A stretch of 6,036 bases of DNA from Desulfobacterales bacterium. Its GTDB lineage: Bacteria; Desulfobacterota; Desulfobacteria; Desulfobacterales; JAUCGF01. Under the pieces are notes generated by a model that was given only the letters and a program-made list of their open reading frames with translations, was not told where the DNA came from and searched no databases. The stretch lies in assembly GCA_029940345.1 (NCBI GenBank), contig JAOZRC010000350.1, positions 1 to 6,036 of the forward strand, written 5' to 3'. How positions within the stretch are numbered: position 1 is the first letter of the stretch; each line of letters begins with the position of its first letter. Positions 1 to 6,002 of the stretch are shown one piece after another. The translations under genes and the position numbers were made by a program.

Positions 1-33
1 AATTAAGGTATTGATCAATTATAAAATCACCAA

Positions 34-102
34 TTATGGCCTTCGCGAGTATATTATAAAATCTTTCAAAGCAGCCTCATATTCAGGATTAAATGACTTG
101 AT
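34..102 (-). other. Possible short coding remnant in the leftmost intergenic region
   Basis: A 22-codon open stretch on the minus strand runs from just after an in-frame TGA (103-105) to a TAA (34-36). It reads as a coding-like peptide containing NPEYEAALKDFI. It has no start codon of its own and no recognisable ribosome binding site, so if real it is only the tail of a decayed gene. It lies in the AT-rich leader of the RNA ligase gene and I do not recognise the peptide. Such a short frame is easily open by chance; it is listed only because the amino acid content looks protein-like. Confidence 0.12.
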
Positions 103-119
103 TCATCTTTACAATTCGA

Positions 120-154
120 TACCGGTTGTCTGATTTCCGTTCAGCCAACCGGTA
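120..154 (+). promoter_or_regulatory. Strong hairpin in the leader of the RNA ligase gene
   Basis: Bases 120-128 (TACCGGTTG) are the exact reverse complement of 146-154 (CAACCGGTA). After a single T/C mismatch (129/145) the stem continues with CTGA (130-133) against TCAG (141-144), closing a 7-base loop. This gives 13 paired positions around one mismatch. It ends 22 bases before the ATG at 177. No T-run follows on either strand, so it does not look like an intrinsic terminator. It could be an operator for a dimeric regulator or an RNA structure in the 5' untranslated region; the sequence does not decide between them. Confidence 0.6.
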
Positions 155-176
155 AAAACATCTGGAAAAATACAAT

Positions 177-1292
177 ATGAACACAAAAATAAAACTGATT
201 GCCACAGAGCACACCTGGATCGAAGGTGAAGCTATCCGTCAACTGCACAAAACATCCGGGCTTGACGGCGTTACCTATTCGGTCGGGTTGCCGGACCTTC
301 ACCCCGGCAGAGGCAATCCCGTGGGAGCCGCTTTTATCATCAACGGAATCGTATATCCCTACCTGGTGGGAAACGATGTCGGTTGCGGTGTGGGCCTGTT
401 CACGACGGATATAAAAAGCAACAAAATAAAAAGAGATCGATGGATAAAAAAACTCAAAGACCTTGATAAACCCTATGATGGTGATTTGAAAAGATGGCAA
501 ACGGAATTTGGCATTGAGCCATCCTTAGCTGATGTGGCGTTGGGTACGATTGGCGGCGGAAACCATTTTGCCGAATTGCAGGCAATTGATAAAATATCAG
601 ATCAGGATGCTTTTAATGATCTCAAACTGAATAAGAACTATTTGATGATCCTGGTGCATAGCGGTTCCAGGGGGCTCGGCAATGCGTTGCTCCGGGCGCA
701 TACGGATAAATATGGCGCCAAAGGACTGCCGGAAGCATCGGCAGAGGCGCAAACATATATGGCAAAACACGATTATGCGCTAAAATGGGCGGCATGCAAC
801 CGGGCCCTGATTGCCCACCGTTTTGTTTCAATGATCGGTGCCACATGCAGCACCGTGATGGATACGTGTCATAACAGCATAACTAAAATATATCAGGATG
901 ACGACATGGTGTGGCTTCATCGCAAGGGTGCGGCGCCATCTGTTGCAACCGCGAATATCATTCCGGGTTCCCGGGGCAGTTTAAGCTACCTGGTAAAGCC
1001 CAAAGGGGATCAAAAAGTAAACGCATGGTCTTTGCCCCATGGCGCCGGAAGAAAGTGGAATCGAAGCAGTTGCAAAGCCAGATTGCGCAACCGCTATAAA
1101 GCCAAAGCACTCGTTCAGACAAAAATCGGAAGTCGCGTTATATGCGAGGACAAAGATTTACTGTATGAAGAAGCGCCCCAAGCCTACAAAAATATTGATT
1201 CGATTATCAACGCCCTGATTGAAAATAATCTGATCACAAGCATAGCAACATTAAAACCGATTATCACCTACAAAATAAGGCAAAGCCGATAG
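177..1292 (+). CDS. RtcB-type RNA ligase, short RtcB2 / release-factor-H-coupled subfamily
   Basis: GTP- and Mn2+-dependent cytoplasmic RNA ligase that joins 2',3'-cyclic phosphate or 3'-phosphate ends to 5'-OH ends. Every family active-site motif is visible: NDVGCGVG (D67, C70), GGGNHFAE (H130), VHSGSRGLG (H161), DTCHN (H232), WLHRKGA (248-252) and SLPHGAGR, with H288 matching the histidine that is guanylylated in characterised RtcB enzymes. The C-terminal YEEAPQAYK signature is at 330-338. At 371 residues, with an N-terminus reading TWIEGEAIRQL and GLPDLHPGRGNPVGAA, it fits the short subfamily usually encoded next to prfH rather than housekeeping RtcB (about 400 or more residues). That subfamily is linked to repair of cleaved ribosomal RNA. 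No prfH follows; the next gene is an unrelated, convergent remnant. The start is the only reasonable one, since an in-frame TAA lies at 153-155; the ribosome binding site is weak (CTGGAAAA at 162-169). No internal stops or missing motifs, so it is probably functional. Family assignment is very sure, subfamily fairly sure. Confidence 0.95.
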   Translation: MNTKIKLIATEHTWIEGEAIRQLHKTSGLDGVTYSVGLPDLHPGRGNPVGAAFIINGIVYPYLVGNDVGCGVGLFTTDIKSNKIKRDRWIKKLKDLDKPYDGDLKRWQTEFGIEPSLADVALGTIGGGNHFAELQAIDKISDQDAFNDLKLNKNYLMILVHSGSRGLGNALLRAHTDKYGAKGLPEASAEAQTYMAKHDYALKWAACNRALIAHRFVSMIGATCSTVMDTCHNSITKIYQDDDMVWLHRKGAAPSVATANIIPGSRGSLSYLVKPKGDQKVNAWSLPHGAGRKWNRSSCKARLRNRYKAKALVQTKIGSRVICEDKDLLYEEAPQAYKNIDSIINALIENNLITSIATLKPIITYKIRQSR

Positions 1293-1316
1293 CCCGGCTG
1301 CAAATAACATCCGGGC
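1292..1316 (+). terminator. Weak GC hairpin at the end of the RNA ligase gene
   Basis: GCCCGG (1292-1297), beginning on the last base of the stop codon, is the reverse complement of CCGGGC (1311-1316) across a 13-base loop. The second arm can alternatively pair with GCCC at 1320-1323. There is no T-run after it, so it is at best a weak or factor-assisted terminator. The 98 bases from here to the vWA remnant show nothing else recognisable. Confidence 0.25.
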
Positions 1317-1390
1317 GAGGCCCCGAAGTGTGCTGCCAGGTCGTCGCCCGAACGAAAGAGCGTCACAAACATTCGTGTGGAAATGCGCGT

Positions 1391-1852
1391 TTAGAAAATT
1401 CCTTTTCGATTATCGGCCAGTTTCTCTATTTTGGCATCTTTTAAATTACCGGTTTTGAATCCAAGCACGGTGAGAAATATATTTTTCTGGCGTTGGAATT
1501 CAATCAGTTCCCCATCCGAAGATACACCCACATTAAAATCCTCATCCGTGGCCAGGATCACGCGGTTGTTTCCATTCTCAATAAAATTATCCAGGGTAAT
1601 TTTATACACCAGTTTGATTCCCTGGGCGCCTGCGGTGGAACCGCCGGCCTGCAGGTTGTCATGAGAATTCATGGAACCGGAAACATCGAGTAAGAACACC
1701 AGGTTGCCGGGTGGCATATTCGCGGTTTCAATCTTGCGGCCTTGCAAGCCGATATGTACCAGGTGATGGTTTTTCTCCCAAGGGCAGACAGACAACTCCC
1801 TGACAACCGCAAACTGCTTCTCATCCAGCGGCTCCGGATAGTCATAGCTGAA
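1391..1852 (-). pseudogene. Remnant of a YfbK-type vWA-domain protein
   Basis: The intact family are large, usually exported proteins with an N-terminal conserved region, a metal-binding vWA domain and a C-terminal YfbK domain. Here homology begins abruptly at FSYDYPEP (1852), directly preceded by an in-frame TAA (1853-1855). It runs through LSVCPWEKNHHLV, PGNLVFLLDVSGSMN, GGSTAGAQGI, NNRVILATDEDFNVGVSSDGELIE and IFLTVLGFKTGNLKDAKIEKLAD, then stops at 1391. Three faults show decay. The N-terminus is missing. The chain jumps from DVSGSMNSHDN straight to LQAGGSTAG, omitting roughly 50 residues of vWA helix and strand by comparison with the remembered family pattern. Everything after the vWA domain is absent. 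A smaller loss after GELIE is also likely. The metal-site motifs DxSxS, T and D are kept, but the fold cannot be. A TTG at 1795 could start a 134-residue peptide, with no convincing ribosome binding site. It is convergent with the RNA ligase gene. Family identity is sure, and decay nearly so. Confidence 0.85.
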
Positions 1853-1856
1853 TTAA

Positions 1857-1884
1857 TTGATCAATAAATAAAGCATATTATAAA
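1857..1884 (+). promoter_or_regulatory. Candidate sigma70-type promoter for the binding-protein gene
   Basis: TTGATC (1857-1862) and TATAAA (1879-1884) are separated by 16 bases in an AT-rich stretch, giving four or more matches to each hexamer consensus. It would leave a leader of about 150 bases before the ATG at 2041. The surrounding DNA is so AT-rich that chance matches are common. The TTGATC lies inside the palindrome ATTGATCAAT (1856-1865). Bases 1885-2024 otherwise hold no recognisable gene; an AAAGGAG at 1892-1898 has no usable start codon at proper distance. Confidence 0.3.
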
Positions 1885-2024
1885 GTATCATAAAGGAGTT
1901 TGGAAACTACTTTTTCATGTAATCGCCTGAATGACAAAAATTCTTGTGTTTTAACCTATGATTTGATAATAATGAAATTGAATGATGGCTACAATTTTGC
2001 TCAAAACCCAACCAATTCTTCAAC

Positions 2025-2035
2025 AAAGGAGGAAA
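2025..2035 (+). promoter_or_regulatory. Strong Shine-Dalgarno that fixes the binding-protein start
   Basis: AAAGGAGGAAA ends 5 bases before ATG at 2041, a near-perfect anti-16S match at good spacing. The reading frame is open further upstream to a TTG at 1900, but that extension of 47 residues has no family resemblance and would bury the signal peptide. Confidence 0.85.
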
Positions 2036-2040
2036 GTAAC

Positions 2041-3159
2041 ATGAAAAAAAGACCCAAGACAATTAAGGCAATGCAATTGGCGTTCCTGTTCGTGCTCATT
2101 ATGATTCTTTCGATGTTTTCCGCTGCTTCGCTTTTCGCGGAAACATTGAGGATTTTGACATGGGAGGCATATGTTCCGGCAGAGTTTCAGCAAAAGTTAA
2201 TTCAACTGGCCAAAGAAAAGCATGGCGTCGATCTGAAACTGGATATCAAGTATGTCAACGGGAACGATGACTTTTTTCCCGCGCTACGCGACAATAAGGC
2301 CGACATAATTACGCCATCTCACAATGTGCCAAGGGACAGCCGCTACCAGTTGATCAAACATAGATTGGTTCTGCCCTTGAATCTTAAGAATATCCCCAAC
2401 TACAAGAATATCGAACCTGCTTTGCAAAAGGCCGGCTATTGCACTGAAGGCGATGCGGTTTTCGGTGTACCGGTCGCACGAGGCCCCTACGGGCTGGTCT
2501 ACAACACGGCGCTATTGAAGGAAGCGCCAGAGAGTTGGAATATCCTTTGGGACCCCCGCTTCAAGGATAAATACTCAATCGGAAAACATCAATATGAAGA
2601 AAATATTTTCAGCGTAGCCCTGGCAATGGGATTTTCACGAGATGAAATTTCCAGTTATAAGAAGCTCAATACACCGGAATTTCAGAAAAAACTGGCGCAA
2701 TTCGTTGTCAACGCCCATGGAATGTGGGACGGTGTGGATAAACCGGAAGACTTGAAGGGCCTTGCGCTGGCGACGTCTTGGGGCGATTCCCTGAACGGCC
2801 TGAAAAAAATGGGCGAAATATGGAAAATGGCTGAACCGAAAGAAGGCACGACTGCCTGGGTGGACAACTTTATGATCAGCCATACGCTTGAAGATAAACC
2901 CAAATTAAAGAAGATCGCCGAGGAGTGGCTCAATATCGTTTTAAGTGATGAATATCAGATGTATGTGGTGCGAGGAATAGGGACAGTGCCGATTAGCACG
3001 ACGATCATGGAAAAGCTGACTACGGATGAAATTGAACGATTCCATCTCGACGACCCGGCTTATTTTAAAAACAACCGCATCCTCTGGCCAACGCTGGGAA
3101 AAACTGATCGGAAAGGTCTCAAACGGCTCTGGGACAAAGCGATGAAAACGCGGAAGTAA
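2041..3159 (+). CDS. Exported PotD-like extracellular solute-binding protein (polyamine type), without transporter genes
   Basis: A 372-residue periplasmic binding protein of the spermidine/putrescine-binding superfamily. Residues 1-33 form a signal peptide: KKRPK, a long hydrophobic core, then SLFA with likely cleavage before E34. There is no lipobox cysteine, so a soluble periplasmic protein is expected. The mature chain follows the PotD pattern: LRILTWEAYVP (37-46), ADIITPSHN (87-95), FGVPVARGPYGLVYN (141-155), ESWNILWDPRFKDKYS (164-179), TSWGDS (245-250), AWVDNFMI (272-279) and a final WPTLGK. W247 and the W273-x-D275 pair fall where PotD places aromatic and acidic residues that hold polyamine nitrogens, so an amine ligand is plausible; that is inference from alignment by eye. 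No permease or ATPase gene lies in the window; the next gene, downstream, is a chemoreceptor, which suggests a sensing rather than, or in addition to, an uptake role. The start is set by the strong Shine-Dalgarno. Family is sure, ligand unknown. Confidence 0.92.
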   Translation: MKKRPKTIKAMQLAFLFVLIMILSMFSAASLFAETLRILTWEAYVPAEFQQKLIQLAKEKHGVDLKLDIKYVNGNDDFFPALRDNKADIITPSHNVPRDSRYQLIKHRLVLPLNLKNIPNYKNIEPALQKAGYCTEGDAVFGVPVARGPYGLVYNTALLKEAPESWNILWDPRFKDKYSIGKHQYEENIFSVALAMGFSRDEISSYKKLNTPEFQKKLAQFVVNAHGMWDGVDKPEDLKGLALATSWGDSLNGLKKMGEIWKMAEPKEGTTAWVDNFMISHTLEDKPKLKKIAEEWLNIVLSDEYQMYVVRGIGTVPISTTIMEKLTTDEIERFHLDDPAYFKNNRILWPTLGKTDRKGLKRLWDKAMKTRK

Positions 3160-3169
3160 AAATATAGCG

Positions 3170-3201
3170 GTGTGGGGATTAAAAGGAATTTTAACCCACA
3201 C
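3170..3201 (+). terminator. Long hairpin after the binding-protein gene, no T-run
   Basis: GTGTGGG (3170-3176) pairs with CCCACAC (3195-3201). After a two-base GA bulge (3177-3178), TTAAAA (3179-3184) pairs with TTTTAA (3189-3194) around a GGAA loop of the stable GNRA type. The stem has 13 pairs and starts 10 bases after the stop codon. No T-run follows the stem, so it may protect the 3' end of the messenger or terminate only partly, letting some transcripts reach the chemoreceptor gene. Confidence 0.5.
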
Positions 3202-3238
3202 AGTGAATCATGCCCATATACGACCATCGACACCATGC

Positions 3239-3270
3239 CTAGTACTGCAACTTATAAATTCGTCCCCCGG
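3239..3270. repeat. Left terminal inverted repeat of the MITE-like element
   Basis: Perfect 14-bp outer block, a 6-bp variable spacer (TATAAA) and a perfect 12-bp inner block (TTCGTCCCCCGG). Counting the chance matches in the spacer, 28 of 32 positions agree with the right arm. The outer four bases are the CTAG target. Confidence 0.8.
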
Positions 3271-3386
3271 ATTACAGGTTTATTCCAAGCGGTGACAGCG
3301 CTCGTAGTGCGCCCGTGAGGGCGTCGGAAAAGCAGCGCCTTACGCCGCCACTACAAACCGGGGGACGAACTTCCGAGTTGCAGTAC
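3242..3386. mobile_element. MITE-like element with 32-bp imperfect terminal inverted repeats, TA flanks in CTAG
   Basis: The ends match as inverted repeats. CTAGTACTGCAACT (3239-3252) is the exact reverse complement of 3376-3389, and TTCGTCCCCCGG (3259-3270) is the exact reverse complement of 3358-3369; six mostly different bases separate the blocks on each side. Both ends sit in CTAG (3239-3242 and 3386-3389). Reading the duplicated target as TA gives a 145-bp element; reading it as CTAG gives 143 bp. A TA duplication within CTAG is typical of IS630/Tc1-mariner-type transposition, so this is probably a non-autonomous element moved by such a transposase; the family is inferred. The interior has no gene but more symmetry: CGCCC/GGGCG around GTGA (3310-3323), GTAGTG (3304-3309) against CACTAC (3349-3354), and GGCGT (3320-3324) against ACGCC (3342-3346). 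As RNA it would fold into one long branched hairpin. Confidence 0.75.
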
Positions 3387-3389
3387 TAG
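3358..3389. repeat. Right terminal inverted repeat of the MITE-like element
   Basis: Mirror of the left arm, with the variable spacer reading CTTCCG on the plus strand. It ends only 31 bases before the chosen ATG of the chemoreceptor gene, so the element forms nearly the whole sequence directly upstream of that gene. Confidence 0.8.
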
Positions 3390-3420
3390 TGGCTTGCTAA
3401 TCATGAACAAGAGAAATGCT

Positions 3421-5805
3421 ATGAAAATAAAAAGTTTGCAAGTAAAATTTTCCTTCTGGGCCGGAGTCTGCCTGCTGCTGACGGCTGGAGCGATTATGGC
3501 CTATACCGCAACAACCACGATCCGCAGAGCTGATAGCGCCCGTGAAGACGCAGTCAGGAATGCGGAAAATTACGTTGTTTCCATATCGAAACAACATGCC
3601 AACCATATCAGGGGAACGTTCGAGGGCGCACTCGATACCGCAAGCACGCTTGCTCAGACACTGTCGGGCATCAAAGACGAAGCGCTCGCTCTCGAACTCG
3701 ACCGCGACGCGGTTAACGGTCTCCTGAAAATCATAATCGCCAGGAACCCTCAATTTGTGGGCGTCTTCACCGCCTGGGAGCCGAACGCTTTTGATGGCAT
3801 GGATCGCGGATTCTTAGGCGATGAGGGGCATGACAAAACCGGGCGGTTCATTCCATACTGGCATCGGAACGCGGATGGCGAAATAAAGGTCAAACCACTG
3901 GTCGGATATGCTGAAGAAGGAAGGGGTGATTATTATTTGCTGCCGCGAAAAACAAAAAACGAACATATTGTCGAACCTTTTGTCGAAGCTGTGCTGGGAC
4001 AACCGACGTTGGTCACATCTCTGGTGGCTCCGATCACGGTTGGCGAGACCTTCTACGGCATTGTCGGAATTACCATGCGGCTTGACCTCCTGCAAAAAGG
4101 GGTTGACGACGTGGAGAATTTGTATGACGGTGCCGGCCTGATTTTTGTAGTAAGTCACAATGGGACGCTGGTCGCGGTCACCGGCAAGGAGGAATTATCC
4201 GGAAAGCATATTCAAGAGATGCATAAAGACTGGGAGGAAGATTTAAAATACATCCAAAAAGGAAAAGCGATAACTGAGATGAACGAAGGGCAATTGGAGG
4301 TTTTTACGCCTTTACAAGTAGGTCGCACCACGACGCCTTGGTCCGTCGGCATTAGCCTGCCTTATGAAAAGATCACCGCCTTGGCGGACGCGCAAAGTCT
4401 TCAAGCAAACCGGGACATGATGAAAACGGTCGGGATCAGCTTGCTCTGCGCTTTTGCCGCGCTTGTTCTCCTGTGGTTCGTGACGCGAACCATTACTCGC
4501 CCTATCACCGGGATTGTCGAAACCGCCAATGCGATTGCCGCCGGCGATTTCAGCCGGCAGATTGAGATCCGTCAGCAAGACGAAATCGGAATTCTGGCAA
4601 CGGCCTTTCGGAATATGCAAAATACGATAGGCGGTGTTTCGCAAGAGATAGAGCGCCTGATTCACGCCGTCCAAAATGGCGATCTGTCTGCTCGGGGCGA
4701 TGCGGAAAGCTTCGAGGGGGGCTGGCGTAAACTCATTGTTGGCCTCAACAATGTGATTGACGCCTTTGCGGCCCCGTTTGACAAGACGGCCGAATATATC
4801 AATCGTATTGCGAAAGGTCATATTCCGGGAAAAATAATTACAGAGTACAAAGGCGATTTTAATGAAATGAGAAACAACATCAATACCATGATTACAAATC
4901 TCGTCCGTTTTGCGACGGATGTTCAGCAAGCCGCCAAGGAAGTGGCCAGTGGAAGTGAGCAACTCAGCACAAGCGCCGAACAGGTGTCTCAGGGTTCGAG
5001 TCAGCAGGCGGGCAGCATCGAACAGGTGTCGGCTTCCATGGAAGAGATGAGTGGCATGGTGAATCAGAACGCCGATAACGCCCGGCAAACCGATTCCATT
5101 GCGGCGAAAGCGGCCGGGGATGCACGGGAAAGCGCGAAAGCGGTGAACGAAACCATTATCGCTATGAAAAGCATCTCAGAAAAAATCCGTATCGTTGAAG
5201 AGATCGCCAGGCAGACTGATATGTTGGCGTTGAATGCTGCCATTGAAGCCGCACGGGCCGGTGAACACGGCAAAGGATTCGCGGTTGTTGCGGCGGAAGT
5301 TCGCAAACTTGCAGAACGCAGCCGGGGGGCCGCCAAGGAGATCAACACCTTATCCGTTTCCAACCTTGAAATCGCCGAGCAGACAGGCGGTCTGCTGACG
5401 GAGATGGTGGGTGGGATACAGAATACCTCGGAACTTATCAGGGAGATCAGCGCGTCAGGCTCAGAACAGGCCGAAGGAATTGAACAGGTAAATATGGCCA
5501 TTCAGCAGTTGGATCTGGTGATTCAGCAGAATGCAGCCTTCACCGAAGAGATGGCAGCGGCAAGCCAGGAATTCACGAACCAGGCCGAGATGCTTCTTAT
5601 GTCAGCGTCTTTTTTTAAGGTTTCCGAAACTGTTCTTCAATCAGAGATAGAGGATAAAGCGCAACTGCCAAAAGAACATGGCAGTGAAAAAAACGACGCA
5701 AAAGCGACGGACAAAACTCCTGAGATTGGCGCTATGCAAAATGTACGCGAAAAGGGAATCGCCTTAGCTGAAATGGACGATCAAAAGGATTTTGAACCGT
5801 ATTGA
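3421..5805 (+). CDS. Methyl-accepting chemotaxis protein with dCache sensor, several HAMP units and a C-terminal tether-like tail
   Basis: A 794-residue inner-membrane chemoreceptor that would control CheA/CheW. Domains in order: transmembrane helix about 9-29; periplasmic dCache (PDC) sensor about 40-325 with the hallmark [27 protein letters not shown] and EPF run (119-187); second transmembrane helix about 336-355; HAMP about 356-405 (TRPITG, DEIGILA). Two further HAMP-like units follow (about 408-448, with NGDLSARG; about 450-492, with AKGHIPGKI and GDFNEMRNN). The signalling coiled coil is about 495-735, with hairpin tip [20 protein letters not shown] and [19 protein letters not shown] at 593-631. 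Likely methylation sites match the (A/S)xxEE pattern at E541/E542 and E709/E710. A polar linker of about 55 residues leads to a terminal DFEPY, resembling the aromatic-x-x-aromatic CheR-binding tail. ATG 3421 is chosen because AAGAGA (3408-3413) precedes it and the helix follows directly; ATG 3403 and TTG 3394 are in-frame alternatives lying almost against the MITE. Its promoter must be inside the MITE or upstream of it. Confidence 0.95.
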   Translation: MKIKSLQVKFSFWAGVCLLLTAGAIMAYTATTTIRRADSAREDAVRNAENYVVSISKQHANHIRGTFEGALDTASTLAQTLSGIKDEALALELDRDAVNGLLKIIIARNPQFVGVFTAWEPNAFDGMDRGFLGDEGHDKTGRFIPYWHRNADGEIKVKPLVGYAEEGRGDYYLLPRKTKNEHIVEPFVEAVLGQPTLVTSLVAPITVGETFYGIVGITMRLDLLQKGVDDVENLYDGAGLIFVVSHNGTLVAVTGKEELSGKHIQEMHKDWEEDLKYIQKGKAITEMNEGQLEVFTPLQVGRTTTPWSVGISLPYEKITALADAQSLQANRDMMKTVGISLLCAFAALVLLWFVTRTITRPITGIVETANAIAAGDFSRQIEIRQQDEIGILATAFRNMQNTIGGVSQEIERLIHAVQNGDLSARGDAESFEGGWRKLIVGLNNVIDAFAAPFDKTAEYINRIAKGHIPGKIITEYKGDFNEMRNNINTMITNLVRFATDVQQAAKEVASGSEQLSTSAEQVSQGSSQQAGSIEQVSASMEEMSGMVNQNADNARQTDSIAAKAAGDARESAKAVNETIIAMKSISEKIRIVEEIARQTDMLALNAAIEAARAGEHGKGFAVVAAEVRKLAERSRGAAKEINTLSVSNLEIAEQTGGLLTEMVGGIQNTSELIREISASGSEQAEGIEQVNMAIQQLDLVIQQNAAFTEEMAAASQEFTNQAEMLLMSASFFKVSETVLQSEIEDKAQLPKEHGSEKNDAKATDKTPEIGAMQNVREKGIALAEMDDQKDFEPY
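4002..4019 (+). repeat. 18-bp direct repeat, copy inside the chemoreceptor gene
   Basis: ACCGACGTTGGTCACATC lies inside the dCache-coding part and encodes part of QPTLVTS (about residues 194-200). The identical 18 bases recur at 5856-5873, outside the gene. Its first twelve bases are a near-palindrome (ACCgACGTtGGT). Confidence 0.7.
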
Positions 5806-5825
5806 AATTGACAATAGGGGCGGCA

Positions 5826-5860
5826 TCGGTTGTTTACACATCAAATTTTGGTAACACCGA
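5826..5860 (+). terminator. Imperfect hairpin downstream of the chemoreceptor gene
   Basis: TCGGT (5826-5830) pairs with ACCGA (5856-5860), then GTT (5832-5834) with AAC (5853-5855) and AC (5836-5837) with GT (5851-5852), with two single-base bulges and a 13-base loop. It begins about 20 bases after the stop codon but has no T-run, so terminator function is uncertain. Its right arm overlaps the 18-bp repeat. Confidence 0.25.
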
Positions 5861-5873
5861 CGTTGGTCACATC
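5856..5873 (+). repeat. 18-bp direct repeat, copy downstream of the chemoreceptor gene
   Basis: Exact copy of 4002-4019, located 50 bases past the chemoreceptor stop codon. The flanks of the two copies show no convincing further identity. An exact 18-base repeat is not expected by chance in 6 kb. The rest of 5806-6002 is AT-rich and shows no gene that I can support. Confidence 0.7.
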
Positions 5874-6002
5874 AGCAAATCGGGATAAAATACATTACAA
5901 TCCGTAAAATTTTGTAAGTTCATTATAAACTCGACAGTCATAAGTTCTTCGTAATTTAGACAGCAAGTTTTATTAACTATATGAAATAATAGGAAATTAA
6001 TA

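Noticed and set aside
1266..1292. GCCGATAG at 1285-1292 as a flagellar sigma28 -10 element
   Set aside because: It lies in the last codons of the ligase gene, and no TAAA-type -35 is found at the needed distance; nothing downstream on that strand would use it.
1431..1693. Plus-strand open frames over the vWA remnant
   Set aside because: They mirror the minus-strand vWA coding sequence, which has clear family motifs; the plus-strand peptides have none.
1900..2040. Upstream extension of the binding-protein frame from a TTG at 1900
   Set aside because: The 47 extra residues have no signal-peptide or family character, the AAAGGAG at 1892-1898 is only one base from the TTG, and a near-perfect Shine-Dalgarno sits correctly before ATG 2041.
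3394..3420. Earlier chemoreceptor starts at TTG 3394 or ATG 3403
   Set aside because: They lie next to the MITE end with only AGTGG as a ribosome binding site, and add polar residues before a helix that already begins properly at 3421 behind AAGAGA.
4312..5088. Long minus-strand open frame of 258 codons inside the chemoreceptor gene
   Set aside because: It is wholly antisense to well-conserved dCache, HAMP and coiled-coil coding sequence, its translation has no recognisable motif, and it is rich in residues typical of an antisense frame.
5808..5836. TTGACA at 5808-5813 as a promoter
   Set aside because: The position 17 bases downstream reads TGTTTA, a poor -10, and no plus-strand gene follows in the window.
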